Positions 32,601 through 47,600 of a stretch of DNA of 64,000 nt are shown here, piece by piece. The DNA is taken from positions 9,463,751 to 9,527,750 of the forward strand of contig OZ037773.1 in assembly GCA_964035545.1 (NCBI GenBank), given 5' to 3'. Each line of letters opens with the position of its first letter. Within the stretch, counting starts at the first letter, position 1. Position numbers and translations under genes: made by a program. The notes under the pieces were generated by a model. That model made no database searches, was not told the origin of the DNA, and saw only the letters and a program-made list of their open reading frames with translations. The DNA comes from Bugula neritina (lineage: Eukaryota > Bryozoa > Gymnolaemata > Cheilostomatida > Bugulidae).

Positions 32601-35600
32601 GTTAGTGTAGTGGACAGGGGTTAGTGTAGTGGATAGGGGTTAGCGTAGTGGATAGGGGTTAGTGTAGGGGTTAGTGTAGTGGATAGGGGTTAGTGTAGCG
32701 GGTAGGGGTTAGTGTAGTGGATAGGGGTTAGTGTAGTAAATAGGGGTTAGTGTAGTGGACAGGGGTTAGTGTAGTGGACAGGGGTTAGTGTAGTGGATAG
32801 GGGTTAGTGTAGTGGACAGGGGTTAGTGTAGTGGATAGGGGTTAGCGTAGTGGATAGGGGTTAGTGTAGGGGTTAGTGTAGTGGATAGGTGTTAGTGTAG
32901 TGGATAGGGGTTAGTGTAGCGGGTAGGGGTTAGTGTAGCGGATAGGGGTTAGTGTAGTGGACAGGGGTTAGTGTAGCGGATAGGGGTTAGTGTAGTGGGT
33001 GGGGGTTAGTGTAGTGGATAGGGGCTAGTGTAGTGGATAGGGGTTAGTGTAGTGGGTAGGGGTTAGTGTAGTGGACAGGGGTTAGTGTAGTGGATAGGGG
33101 TTAGCGTAGTAAATAGGGGTTAGTGTAGGGGTTAGTGTAGTGGATAGGTGTTAGTGTAGTGGATAGGGGTTAGTGTAGCGGGTAGGGGTTAGTGTAGCGG
33201 ATAGGGGTTAGTGTAGTGGACAGGGGTTAGTGTAGCGGATAGGGGTTAGTGTAGTGGGTGGGGGTTAGTGTAGTGGATAGGGGTTAGTGTAGTGGATAGG
33301 GGTTAGTGTAGTGGGTAGGGGTTAGTGTAGTGGGTAGGGGTTAGTGTAGTGGATAGGGGTTGTATGGTGACAGGTGGGTGCTGTAAGAGCGTACCCCCTC
33401 CTGCTCACTCCATATACCATGTTAGTGTCTCTGAAAGTCGGTTGACATAGTATTGTATTGTCAGATGTATGAACTGTGACAGTATGGATATGATCTATAA
33501 ACTATGTGCAGGAGTATAAAATATATGAACCCCCGAGCTGACTCAGTACTATGTAGTATATGACCTGTTCTAGTGAAAGACGATCCTCTCCCGGCAGCGG
33601 CGGCCATTGAATATCCTGTCAAGTCACGGTTCAGTAGACTCACCAGGAGCGCCGGGGTTCACGAAGGGCTGACAACTCTAACACTGCCCAATGGAGCTCA
33701 GCAAAGTATGTGTGTCTGTAGCTAATACATAATAGTTTGTGTGTGTCTAAGAGTTGTCTTCTCTGTAGATACTTGATAAGTGGAATATAAGCCAGTAGCT
33801 GGTAATACTTAAGGTTTCTAGGGGTGAAAGTGTGTTGTGAACTTCTACATTGCCATTCCTTTCTGTTTCTATTTTATCATTTTCCTGTTTGACAAACCTC
33901 AGCAAATAATGTTAATTTACGAGCTATTTACAAGATTTCATGAATTGAATGTTCTATTATTAATGCTTGTTGTGTTGATTGACAACTTAAATTTTCGAAA
34001 ATCTTGATTTGCTGGATGCTGTAAGATTTTGCTTCCTGCTGTGTTTAGCTCCCTGGAGATTTGAGTCACTCTGTACTGATATATTAATAATATTATTGTA
34101 GATGCTTCTAGCTCTACCCCAGTGAGATATCACCATGACAGCGTGCAAACACCACATAGACACTTTCACCCACCTGACGTGTCAACTCCCATCAGTGATG
34201 ACCTCCTGACAGGTGTCAACAGGTGCCCCCAGACACCTGTAGAAATCCGGAAGTTTCTCGGCACTAACAACAGCGGTGCTGGCAGGTACTGGCTTTGTTT
34301 ATTTTATTATTTTCCTTTTATGTAGCTGTCTTCTCAATTTACATGCTTTTTTTGTGGAATTACTTCAGTTTATCTCAAGTTGAATTGTTTTAAAAAGTCG
34401 CTTTGGATAGTTTATTTGATGGCTTGCTTCTAAACTCTCAGCCTGTATCCCTACTGTACTTGTATGCATATATTCAAGCATTTCACAATAAGTTGGACTC
34501 ACGAACTTATTTGGAGTTTTGTTAAAGTAAGCCGGCAAACCGTTACTAATTCACTGCCAGATACAATCACCTCACTTCTCTAAACACTTTGCCTTAATGA
34601 GTCATATCGTCTGTACCTGTAGATTGAGTCCAGATGGGCAGATAACTCCAGACTTCAGTGAGAATTCCAGTAACATGTCCAGTTTAGCTCATAGTCCGAC
34701 TGTAGACTCCCAGAGACAGGTTAGGAAAGACCTGAAGAGGCGGTATCAGAAGGATGAGCTGTGGAGGGCTATAAAATCAGACTACCACTATCTGATGGAC
34801 GAAGACATCATAGAACAATGCAGGGTATGCTGTAGAGCTCATTGCGTTGATATACTAAATGTTTGACGTCTATATAACATTATCTCACATACAGCAGTCT
34901 ATATAGTAGATTGTGTTCCGTGTTTCACTCTAGTCGACGGACAGCGACCTCTCCTGGGACGATGAAGAGGTCAAGAACGCCGTGACCTTCACCGACTTCA
35001 TCCAGCAGTACAACGAACTGATGGAGTGGCTCAACCAGATTCAGGTGTTCACCCAGCGTCAGGGTTCCAGTCTCAGCGAGAAGTACCTCAACCAGGTCAG
35101 TTAGAGCTCATTGTGTGGTGTATTAGAGCTCATTGTCAGGTATGTTAGAGCACAGTTTGTAGTAGATGAGAGTTGTCTCTCTTTTCAGTCATACTACGAG
35201 GAAATGCTGGAGAGATCTCCCCGCAGGAAGCTGTTCAATGACTACGCCAAGCAGCTGATGAGACGATACCCCAACATGAAGGACGAGATCAGCGTTAGAC
35301 TGAGTCACCTCAACAACCAGTGGGAGAGGCTGCAGAAGACCATCGCCCCTAGCGACGGACTCAGTGACCGGGAAACCATGCTACGAGGTGCGACATGCAG
35401 TCTATTCATGTGTTTAAGAAATATGAATACTCTAGTGGCTGCTAACAGGCGTAAACCGCTGTTGTTTGGCAGCTCGGCCTTTCTTATTCTGGATGTTGAA
35501 TACTCAAATAGATGTGAGAAACTGTCAGGAAAAGCAGTTGATTTATCTATATCTTTGAGTAGTTGTTTCAACAACTTACATTTATATTATATATTTGCAG

Positions 35601-38600
35601 TGAATATGTCAGCAGTTGCCATGGTTATACAGTTTTATGTAAGGTTGTCATGAGAGCATTTGTGTTGTAGACTTAGCCTTAGATCTACAAGGTTTAGAAA
35701 CCTGGCTGAATCGCATTGAGTCAACCTTGAAACCACAGCCTCTAAGTCCATCTCTTAGTCTAAAAGAATTGCGAACTATGCTCAAAGATCACCAGGTTTG
35801 TTGAACTGAGTTGTTGGAGTTATTCCCTCATTGCCCTTCAAGTGATTAACTTTATAAATAAGTCGTTAGCAAGTTGTAAGTTTAGAAGCTTAAAACTGAA
35901 ACAAATACAAACAGTAACTGATTCAAGAATCTGAACATCTATTTTGGTGAATGAATTTATCTCATTTGACAAATGGTTGAATAATAGTTGCTATAGTTTG
36001 TCTTGCAGTTAACACTTACTTTTCCCTCTAAGTCAAGATTTCCAATCCCCCCCCCCCCGACTTTCCTTAGGGGAAACAATTCCCGAGCTAGCTCTCCACT
36101 AGATGATACTGTTGCAGGTGCTACAACAAGATATTGAGTGTCACTCGAAGGTCGTCTCCGCTGTACTCAAACTCTGCGAGCGTCTGCACACTGACCTTGA
36201 GTCGGTGACCTCGCCGAGTGAGGAGCTGCAGATAACGGCCTTGACCTTGGAGAGGAGGTGGCACAGCATCTGGTTACAAAGTCTTGAGTGGCAGTGCAGA
36301 CTGGAAGAGGCGGTGAAGGACAGAGAGGTGAGCTCACTGTCTGTTTGTATAACCGTGGTGACTGTGTCAACAGTGTGTAGTGTAAGTGTATAGAATATAG
36401 TTTAAGTATACAGTCTACAGTGTAAGTATATAGATTGTAGTTTAAATATATATAGTAGTGTAGTGTATAGGCTTTAGTGTAAGTATATATAGTAATGCAG
36501 TGTAAGTATACAGAGTGTAGTGTAAGTATATATATATTGTATATAGTGTAGTGTAAGTGCAAACAGAGTGAAGTACATGTATACTAAACATGGCGTAAGT
36601 GTATACAGTGGAGTGTAAATGTATAAAACCATAAAAATTGAAAGCAAAATTCTCGGTTATAGTTGGAGGTCATTCTCATCAGCAAAGAGTTTCACAATTT
36701 GTGTTCTAGAGTTGTCTTCCCTCGACCAACTCTTGCACTAGCTTGTGTAGTGTCTATAGTGTATGTTAGTGTAGTTAGTGTACTATCTCATTATTATCTT
36801 ATATTCTATTCAACTCTTGACTTATTGAATACTTGTGTCTCTGGGGGCAGTTGACTTAGATTAGTGAGGACTCTAAGCTAACATTACTTGTTTGTATGGT
36901 GGGGTGTGTAACTGCTGGACCGCAGGCTAACAGTATTGATTGCACCTCTGGCTATCTGTAGTATTGATTTCCCTCCACTTGTTTAGTTTATCTAATGAAG
37001 TGGGGAGTTACACCCATCTACATGTCGGGTGGGAGAGATAGCCCCCCTACCACCACATGACTTAGGCACTGAGGCTAGGCACACATGATATATAAGAGGG
37101 TAGTTATTATCTCATAGTTATAGTCTAGTTACTACGTACTTGCAGGTTGTTGGGTCGTGCTATTAGTACTACCTACGCTAACTTTGCACTTATCCTGGGC
37201 TAAGATATTTGATATGCAAAGTAAATACAGTATGTCTACTATATAATTATTTATATCTACAGTTACTCATCTAGTCTACTCTGGATAATATAGTGTACTG
37301 TTCATATCTGAGTAAGTACAACTTAATAATATATTGTGCTGTTTGCATAGTAAGTACAACTTACAGTATATCTCATGTAGCTAGCAGAATGTGTTGTTTA
37401 TGAAGTATTAAAATGAGTTGAACTATGTATAGTAGTGTATGGGATATAGTATAGGGTATAGTTATCACAGTATTAGCTTATCTACTAAATAAACTGGCAC
37501 TTTTTCAGTATGTGCAAATATTATAATGCTTGTCCTAGGTAAACCTTAGTTTTCTGTAGAGTTGGGGCGTAGATGCACCTTCCTTTAGTGCAAGTGTTTT
37601 ATAGAATGTAGGCTTTACTAAGAACCCTGTCTACCTCAGCTTTCCACTGTGTCTCTAAATATTCACCTACTACAGGCACCTTCTCGCTAACTTTGTACTA
37701 GTTATTATAGATTTATACTTAAATGTTAAGATTAATCCTGACCCAGTACTGCTTAGACGCAGGTTTAGTCTGTCTCAGTTCTACTATGTTCTCTTTAGCC
37801 CCAGTAACTCACTTGTAAGAAGGGTGCTGATAGGATAGTCTGAGAGCTAGCACACTCTTGAGTTGAAGGTGTGTCTAGTTTGGCATGTGGTGTGATATCT
37901 TTATTGTTTTATTAGAGGATTGTTGTATTCTTGCGTCTACTACGTATACTATCTGTTTAATAATATAATACAGAATACATTGAAAAGAATGCTCAATAAG
38001 TTCATTAATTCAGTTTTGCATACTCAACCAAATTGAGTAGTAAATTTTGTAGATGGTTTTGCAGTTATAACCTAAAATTTATATCTAATACTTGGGTAGT
38101 TTTGTTCACAACATAATTGTAATAATAATTATATATAATACATATAACCATGTAATACATACTATATAGTTATGACTTCAGTTATGTCATATAGACATGT
38201 GCAGTAATCAACTTGAAAGTGAAACTAATACTAAGTATAAACTTACAACAGTATCACACTCCTGTGAGTTGAGTGTTAAGTATGAATAATGAATGAGCTA
38301 CAGTTTATTATTCTTACTAATTCCCTCAGAGTAAATATAAAGTCTCTCCTTTGTGTTACTTAATACTTGTATTTACTGTGGTCTTGGCTTTAACTTAATT
38401 CAATAGACTTTATGTAACATTCACATGAACAAAAACTGGCTAACTTAGTCTAGTTGACATTAAATGGACACAATAATAAATATAATATCACTTTCTACTC
38501 TCAACCTACTTCATTTACTTCTCTGCTCACTCATGGCAGCATTACCTAAGGCAGCAGCGGCAGCAGAGTATTGCACACTTGTCTGATGCAGAGCACTTGA

Positions 38601-41600
38601 GTTAGTTGAGGTATGCTGACTTAATGCAAACAGGAAGTTAATGCTGACTTCATTTGTGGGCAGCATCCTTATCTTTCGAGTGAGTAGTTCTTTCTCTTCC
38701 TTCCCCCTCTCTCTTTCCCCCTCTTTCTCCCCTCTCTCTCTCTTTCTCTTCCCCCTCTCCCTCTCTCTCTCCTCTCTCTTTAGCAAAAGATTAAACAATT
38801 TATCCACTATGAACAGCAAAAGCAATTCTATTCAATAATTTATTTGTCTATTTTTAAAGTTTTGTTTAATTTTAATTTCTTTGCACAAGACATTGAATCT
38901 GTGTGTAGCCTCAGTTCCAAGAAAGTCTACAGAGTTTTCAGGTTTCATCTGCTCTAAGTCTATTAAGAGTCATGTGACATGTGTTATACTATATACCAGA
39001 TATTAAAATATTCCCCTTGGGGTTCTAGTGTGTATGTAACTATATTTAGCTGAACCCTTGCTGCCCATGCCTAAACTATCTACTGCTAATTATTATGCAA
39101 CCTGATGGATGCTAATGATATATTACAAGATAATTACCCTGGTCTCACCCTAATCATTCTCAACTGAAAGAAATACTTACTATATAAATAGATAACTATA
39201 ATGATAATGTAGTATCAGTAGGCTGGAAGTAGTGTTTTGTATGTAAAAGGGGTGCGTAATGCTTGCAGTTAGGGTAATGTATGTAAGACTCTTTGGTGTT
39301 TCCTTGAAATATGCTGTCTCTATGCTTAATGGGTGTTACACTTTGTATAGGTTATAACTTATGGTTTACATTTGAAATTATTGTTTGCATCTTGTAACTA
39401 TATAACCAACGCTGTCTTTCTCACAAAAAATTTCATCAAATGATTTGAGGTTTTGAGTTTGCTTAGATGAATAGAATAAAAATGCAGCATGGGAACATAT
39501 GTAGTATACACCCTCATTATTTACTTAGTATGTGATTATATTTTAGGAGAATGTCAGAGCCTGTTCCAGTCAATCACACATTCCTCTGTAATAAATCTCA
39601 TTTTCTCCTCTGACCTTTCAAACATTGCACTACAGTCTACACCCTTTACACACCTCAATCATGCTATATTTCTTTGCTTTTCTGAACTCTTTAGTTGTCT
39701 TCCCCTGAACACATGGTTACATTGCTGTTTGAATTTCTAATTATTATATATTATATAATATATAAATATATAATATATAAATATTATTATTTGGTGCAAA
39801 TATTCAACTTGTAAAAGTTGTCTTCCCTTGATAATTAGTGTACTGATGAAACAACTCCCGAACAATAGCAGCTAGTTGGTAATATCTAAGCCTTGCAGTG
39901 AAAGCTGGATGAAGTAATATTTTCTTTTAGTTTGACTATTGAGGTTGTATCATATTAATTGTATTGCACATTGTCTGCTCTTCTGAGCAGGGATTGTATT
40001 GCGAGTTGATAGATAATGTGTAACACAATTGGTGCATTGATGAAGCATTTCTTTGTGTTGGTGTCTAGATAAACTATTAGAGTAAACTCTACAATCCCTG
40101 TTGGGCTAATAGAGTGAAGGTGTGACTCAAGTTCCTAGTAAACCTGGCCACATACAAGGTGGTGATAGTATGACTTAACTCAGTGTAATATAAGTGTTGT
40201 CTGTTTGTATACGTGTTGTCATGGCAACCAGGAATATGCAGCAGGTGAGTCATCGTCTCTTTCATATGTAACACACAGTCTTATTGGGCGAAATATAGTG
40301 TAACACGCAGTCTTATTGGGCGAAGTATAGTAAAGGTGATATTTCTAGGTGAAAAGTAATTCGTATTTGTTTCGGATTAAATTCCTCCTCTCTGTAGCTG
40401 AAGAAGGTTAGGGAAGTAGTCCTTATTATAATAGAATATAGTAGGTGATGGTGTAAGTTATAATATTGGAGTCATTCAACTAGCGTCAGCATACCAGCGC
40501 TGTTTCTGTCATTTTACTCCCCCTAGGAGAGGGGGATGTTATGGTGCCGTCATTGTAGTAGTGTAGAGGTTGATAGGGTTTAGAGTTTTTTTGTTCTGTT
40601 CCGGTAGCTGACGTTTCATTATTTATATACTCTAGTATAATTTGATTATGCAAATGATTGATAAAAGTTTCTGTAGGATGCAGAAAAGGGGAATAACTCC
40701 TAATAGCAGTTTTGCTGTTGGAAAACCGCTTGGCTTATCCAGTGAAAGTTGATCTCAAAGTTAGTTAGCTAGATTATACATTGTTAGTGACATTAATTAT
40801 TGAGTATAGCTTGTAGTTTTAGCAAGTAACTTTCCAATGTATAGCCTAAGTACCTATATAGCAGTCTTATAGTACCTTGGGGGCACCCACTAACCCACAC
40901 TCACTATCATGCAGCGCTTGGAATATATTGTATTGATTTTCTATAATTTATTTGCAAATACAGATGAATAATTGAATATAATATCCATTGAGCAGCAGTA
41001 GAAATGCGGAGGCAGCCTTGAATGCTGCCATTTAACTTCATGCGCTGCCATTGGTCTATCTAAAGCCCGGCTAAGTGTGGTAGTTAATTTACCACTGAAG
41101 GAATGTTATCTGTTAGGTTTCAAGTGTAAGAAGCTGATTGATAGTAGATTAATTAATTATTTCTGTTAGGTGCAGTTGTCACCTATTAGTTACGTGAACT
41201 AGAGGGCGGTTACTAACTCGTAATCTCTCACTTCACTCTCTCACTTCGCTGATAAGTTGAAGCGAGACAGTGGAGCAACTGGTAGTCGTCTGGGATTAGT
41301 TTAGAGTAGTTTCCATATGCTGAGTAGACATGGGTTGAATATTCACTGGATAGACTGAGAGTATACAGGATAGACTGAGAGAATACAGCATAGACTGAGA
41401 GTATACAGTATAGACTGAGAGTATACAGTATAGACTGAGAGTATACAGTATAGACTGAGAGTATACAGCATAGACTGAGAGTAAAATAGACTGAGAATGT
41501 CTCTTACTCTGTGATATGCCGAGTTTTGTGAGATGGCTCAGAAGTCAAGGTCGAATATTCTTGGTGTTCGGTTTAGATGTGGTGACGGAGAGTTTGGCGT

Positions 41601-44600
41601 TGGGGATTGTAGCCTCAGGGCTGGTGTTGGCAGGCAATTACGTTGTAGAGCCTGTCTTGTCTGGAGTAACGGTACGTTATGAGTGTTCACTCACAGTATC
41701 CGTCAGTGACTACCGAGTCTCCATTTAGGAGCAGTAGTGGAGAAATTGAGATAGCCTAAGTTCTTTAATTTCATTATTAAATTTTGGCTTGTGGCGCTGG
41801 TTGAAATGTTTGCGAGAATATAACTCCTTATTGCTACATTTCTCATCTAGAACACAGGCTTTTCTCAATTTCTTCATTACTGCACCTGCCTCTGAGTTTC
41901 ACTGTGGGAAATGGACCCAGAGTTTTAGTAACAATGACGCATTAATGTAGTTATACTGTTAGTAATAGTGACAGAGTTATACTTAGTGACAGTTGATTCA
42001 CTAGTTTACACTTGGTGATGGCAACATAATGTTAGCATAAGACTGATAACCTGTCCAAATACCAGTCTCTTTCTCATAGGCAAACAGAAACTTTTGAGCT
42101 ATTCACTGAATCATACTAGAACCTAGTTAGTTATATCAGTAACAGTGTTTAGTCTTTCCTCCTCACCTCACATGGTAATATCCCAACTGTCCAGTATGTA
42201 AAGATATCATATACATCATATAGCCTCAGCTCCTTTGGTCTGCTCTAATATCACCTAATATGTTGCATAGTGTTGGCTGGGTGTTTACTGGAGAACAGGC
42301 TTTATTACTCTTATCTTACTGATATATCTGTCTGTTTGTCTATCTGATGTAATATTAGTAGGTGGTCTTTTGATCTATTCAAACTAAATGGTTTATAAAA
42401 AGAGGTGGCTTTAGAATAGTGTTCCAGGATTTAAATAAGTTGTTACCTTCAGTTGAATCCACCAGGTGTTGTCTCTGCTCCTAACAGTAGTTCATCTTTT
42501 TACAGCTTTTATATTAATGGTTTCATAGTAATAGTTTAGTATGTATGGTGTATCTCTAGATATCATGGTACATTTTTATTAGAGCTCATTTCAAATACTC
42601 GTTTTGCTCTCATGGCTGTGTGACACCCCTCAACACTTTGGTACCTATCAATTCTTTTGTCCACAGAGTCTACTTGGGAGATCGTTTAATGCCGCTCATA
42701 CTCGTGGATTACGAAACTCAGGCGACCAATCAGATAGCAGGTTACATCTCGACTCTGATGACTCAGAAAGTGGCATACAAAACGACCAATCATCTCAGAT
42801 CTCAGAGAATTCAAATGCTCAAACAGTGACTCACGACAAAGCCACATCACCTGGTAAGTTTGTTTGAATCTTTTAGTCCCCCCCCCCCGCAACTAGTTGC
42901 GATTGTGTTGAACGTAAAGAATCGATGGTTACACTTTATGAACATAGCTGGCACTAAGAAGTTACTGTTTCAATTTAAAATATTTGGAGTATTTTTCAGC
43001 TACTGTTTTACTGTTTGTACTAAAAACGTATCTCACTTTGGTTATGAAAGCTTCTAGTAAAATAGGAGTCATTCTCCCTTGTGCATACTTTTCATTTCTG
43101 CAGCAGGATTTCCAACTTTACACGGTCTTTGTTTACTGACTCCAAGTGTATTACATTTGCATAAAGAGTTGTCCCCTCTGTACTTCAGGCACCTCGACTC
43201 TAGGAAGACCAAAAAAAGTAAACTCGGGTACAGAATCTCAGACGGAAGTATTCCCGGTGAAGTATCAGTGTGAGGTAGACGATTCCTACAACTACTTGGA
43301 GTTGCCTGACCCTGAGACTCACATACTCGTAGTAGAAGAGGACAGAAGTGCAGACGTGTGCCAAGTGGCTGTGAGACCCAAGCAGGGTCTGGTCCGGCAC
43401 TGGAGTGAGAGCACGTCTCAAACAGGTCAGTTGGACTGTCGCAGCCCTAGTCAAGTGTGTCACCGTCGCATCCCTAGCTCCCTATTTTGCTACATTTCCA
43501 TGATTCATATCATGGAAATGGATTTTTCATCCGCATGAAGAAAACGCAGTGATTGTGATACTTCATGTACTGCAGCCGTTGCCACGCGATGCTAATTGTA
43601 TTTTGTGTTGTTACCATTCAGGGGTGATCCTAGACAGACAGCTGTCCGCTGAGAGGAAGCGGCGGTATTCTGACTCCGCCCACATCTCTATTGATTCTCC
43701 CGACGCCAGCCCCGCCCTCAGGTCCAGGTCGTTGGATGATTTGAGTAAATATAAAGTGCTGGCCACCACCGTATCTTCTGGTGAGTCCATTTTATTCGTA
43801 TTTGGAGTCTTGGGTTGTGTTGAATATTATTGCTATTTTCTAATACAACTATGTCTTTTTTTTTCTAATCTGTTTTTTCTTTATCATATCATGCTGCTTG
43901 ATAACCTTTACGATAAAGCAACTGTCATACCTTCATACATTATCCAATTAGCTGAGAGCTATTAGTCTCTGCTGTGTATCCCTCAGGTTCATTGGACAGA
44001 ATCTCGGACGACTCCGACGCATTGTTTGACGAGACGGCCGAGTTGCTGAAGTCGGTGGCCAGCGAGTTGCGTACGTATGAGTCATACAGCGATGACGAGG
44101 ACGAATTCTTTGTTTACAGTAAGGAGGCCGTTGACAGATCAGCCAATAGCATTCTAGCTAAGTACCAGAACGTAAGTCACTCACAGTGAGTTAGCTGGTA
44201 TAGTGTGTGTTGGTGAGGTGATACTCAGCTCTGCGGGCTCTCTCTACATGTTGTGGGTCCCTCCCTCTCTTGAACTAATCATAAGTTGAAGAAATAAAAC
44301 TATGATGTAACTAATTTCAGTTACACCAACTTTCTTGCTGTTGAAATGCCCTTCCTGATTCGCCTGTCACATGTGTTTGAACCAACATTTTCAGCATTTT
44401 TGTTATTAACTTGAATATGATTGGTTCTTCATTTGACCTGTTTACTCAGACAACATTATTTACTGTACAGAATTGATCGTTGGGTGAACTCAAGACACAG
44501 CTTGGCCAGCACTCCCTCTACTATGATATAACTTTTCCTTGTGTTATATAATAATAATATAGTGTACCCCTCAGTTGGTAGTTGTGTACTCTTGTTTCTC

Positions 44601-47600
44601 ACTCTTTGCAGTTGGAGGCAGGATTACAATCTGTACTCGAAGAAGAAAGTGAAGGCAGTGAAGACATGTCTAGCCCTAAGAGACTACCATTTCACTCACC
44701 AGGAGAAAGGGTGGGTATCCTATCCCCCATCCTTCTAGCTTGTAGTTTTCTCCCTTGCATATTGAAGGCCAATTGTTGAGCTTTCCTCATCCTGTAGCTG
44801 CAATGCACTGCTTGTGTAAAAATGATGGTTTAACATATTTTCACTATTCTTTATACAATATTTTAAAAAGTCAAGTAAACTTCATATAAAACCCATCATG
44901 ATATTTGTAAACTGGTTCATAAGTGGTCGATAATTTCTTAACTCGCCTGTGATTGGATACTATTTATAAACTTGTTGATGCTGTTTATAGACTGAACCAG
45001 TGGCAGCGTTCTACTAGGTAACTTTATTCTCATTTAATTTCTTTGAGTAAAACTATGAGTTACTGATTAACAGACTGTTGTGATTCTACCAGTGAATTGT
45101 ATCATGTGACTTACCTTCGGGAACCTATCAGGGCTAGGCTAGCTCACAGTCGGCCAATAGTATGCTTGCTAACATATTTATGTTAGTATTTTAACTCAAG
45201 GGGAGGGGATCAACTTTACATCTGGGATAGTGAATTCAGCACATAAAAACCATTATATTATATCGTATCGTAATGGGGTAGGGAGTGTAGCCAGGAAGGG
45301 GTAAGACACCCACCCCCTAGAAGACTGCACTGTATCCACTCCTGTAATGCAATATATTATTCAATGTCGTCAGTTTAATATGTTGCCTGGTTGTGGTAGC
45401 TCAGTATAACAGTGTATTGTTTCCCTGAAAATTCATTTAGTTTAGTTTCGTACTAATTACTTGCTGATTGACCATTTATCTGTTAGTCGTTACATCACGT
45501 AATGTGCTGCCTTCTGATTGAATACGGTTACTTGCTGCCAGCTTTCGCTTTGAAATGATGTTTTGCTTTTTTCTGAACCAAAGTAGCTGTTATTGTGAAT
45601 ACAGTTTGATATATTCTTGGATTTATCCGCTCTTGACGCCAGAAACGGTGTATTTCTGTTGTAGAGGGTATTTGTCCTCTTTAAGGATACCTAGTGTCCT
45701 TGTAAACTTATCTTATACCCCCTAGTTTCTCCACCCCCTGTCAGTGAGGAATGACAACTCCTGATTCATTTACTCGGCTGTTTCAGGTGTTTTCCTCTCC
45801 TAAAGTGAAGAAGTTCCTGCAGCTGCAGAGCTTCAGCAACACGGTATCCCCGTCCCTAACCCCTCCTGAGACTAAACGAGACTCGAATCTTGAGAGTGAG
45901 GCTCATTTCCTGCTTGAAGAGGGTCAACTGAGTGTCGGCCACGGTGGGCAGTTAGTCGTGGGTGAGTAGAACCTCTTTCTCATCTCTAGCAGCTTACGGG
46001 TTGTCGAGAAAATGCAGTGAATCTTGGAGAAAGATGAGAGATGTGTTTTGTGTTATTTGATATATAAATTTAATTTGTAAAATTATCACCCAAGTGATTG
46101 CAAGTGATCATCTCCTCCAATTTTCTGCCTTTCCAGCTAAAAGCTCTCTAAACTTGCTATGCTTAACAAATCCTGTGTATAATTTATTGCTCTAACCTCG
46201 CGAGATATTGGGTCATGTGATCTATGACATCATATCCTGGTTGGGTGCTCGCTATGCCTCCTCAGCAGGTCATTCACCGGCTTTCCATGTACCGATCTCA
46301 GCGAGATCGATCCATGGAAAGATGTCAAAGATCGATCTCAGTCGTTCTGAGCTGGTCGGTCTGTAGAGCTCGAACTCAGATCGATCTCAGTGAGATCGAT
46401 CCATGGAAAGACTCCAGATCGATCTGAGAAGTAGAAAAAGACTGTTCGCTAAAATGTTGTCTGCTGATAAAAATGACAACTTATTGATAATTACTAAGCA
46501 AATTACTTAATAATTACGATAGCCACATTTTCAGATGCCAAAACTTTGACTTTCAGTACTATGATTAAAAAAACTCAATTATATAAAATTATAGTCCATA
46601 GAAATTACAAAAAATTGGAGAATTTAAATTGAATTTAAATGACTAGTAAAACTTACTTTCATTAGTTATTTGCTGCGTAATTTCAAGCTTAACAATCCTG
46701 TAAGTTTATGAATAATCTGCAAGATAGCTATTAATTTTATTTAAGCTGTTGAGCTAAAAAATTAAAAGTGATTATCTTAAATTGGCTATATTACTTTACA
46801 CTAAAAGCTTTGTTGCGTATTGTTTACAAGCACCATTAATTTTTAGACATCAACAATCTTGTTTTTTAACCTCAGCAGCTTTAATCATCTAGATTTGTGA
46901 ACAAATTATACTATTAAAGTACTCTTCACTTAAGAGGAGGCAACTCCGTGAGATCGATCTGACACTTCTCATGGAAAAACGATCGATCTGAGAGGTATGC
47001 TCAGATCGATCTCAGCGAGATCGATCTGAGATCGGTACATGGAAAGCCGGTGATTGTGTGATAGCCTTGCGTCACGGCATCGAACAGTTGAGCCTCTTTC
47101 TGAGACTCTGATTGGCTATTTCACAATGACCTCTGAACCCCAGCTTATAATTTGGTGATAGATAACAACCTCAACCTCTCCAACGACCTCAGCCAACTTC
47201 CTGAACACGCTCTAGACTCGCTAACAGTTTCTAGACTGAGTTCTCACAGCAGCAGTCCTAAACCAGGCGAACTGGCGGCAGGACCTCTCGCACTGGAATC
47301 AGAGCACATGTTCTACAGAGTAGAAGAGATAGATGCTAGATTACACATTGTATCTAGTAGAAACAAGGAAGGTGACTCAGGTCTGTCTGTCTGTCTGTCT
47401 TCATTTAGTGAAACATTCTAATGTGATTTGTAGCGATTTGGAAAGAATTTAATTACTGTAGTTTGTAAAAATGTTGTTTTCTGTAATTTAGTTGCAAATG
47501 AAATGAATATTTAGCGAATATTTTGAAAAAAAATTTACTGAATCAGCATGGAATTTTTTTTCCTAATAATTGTAATGTGTATAGATTGTTGTAATTTTTC

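Larger units (their letters stand above)
36328..42666. other. Intron of the scaffold gene (6.3 kb), no supported exon
   Basis: Exon 36118-36327 and exon 42667-42853 join in phase 0 without a gap, so no exon is required here. It contains a degenerate AGTGTAAGTATATA repeat (36375-36610), a CT-rich tract (38680-38780), a 20-bp tandem repeat (41351-41482) and a short TIR element (41731-41893). The open frame 41516-41728 was not accepted as coding. Confidence 0.5.

Noticed and set aside
31653-33360. CRISPR array
   Set aside because: Units are directly adjacent with no unique spacers, and the context is an animal intron; it is a minisatellite.
31653-33360. Interstitial telomere array
   Set aside because: GGGGTTAG occurs once per 19-bp unit only; there are no tandem TTAGGG runs.
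38511-38838. Glu/Arg-rich and Ser/Leu-rich ORFs around 38.7 kb
   Set aside because: Both derive from a CT-rich low-complexity tract.
41516-41728. 70-aa + strand ORF with a hydrophobic stretch
   Set aside because: Phase-0 joining of exons 36327 and 42667 needs no exon here, and no splice or family evidence was found.
46224-46427. 67-aa ORF rich in Arg, Ser and Asp
   Set aside because: Translation across the GATCGATC sub-repeats of the CACTA-like element.
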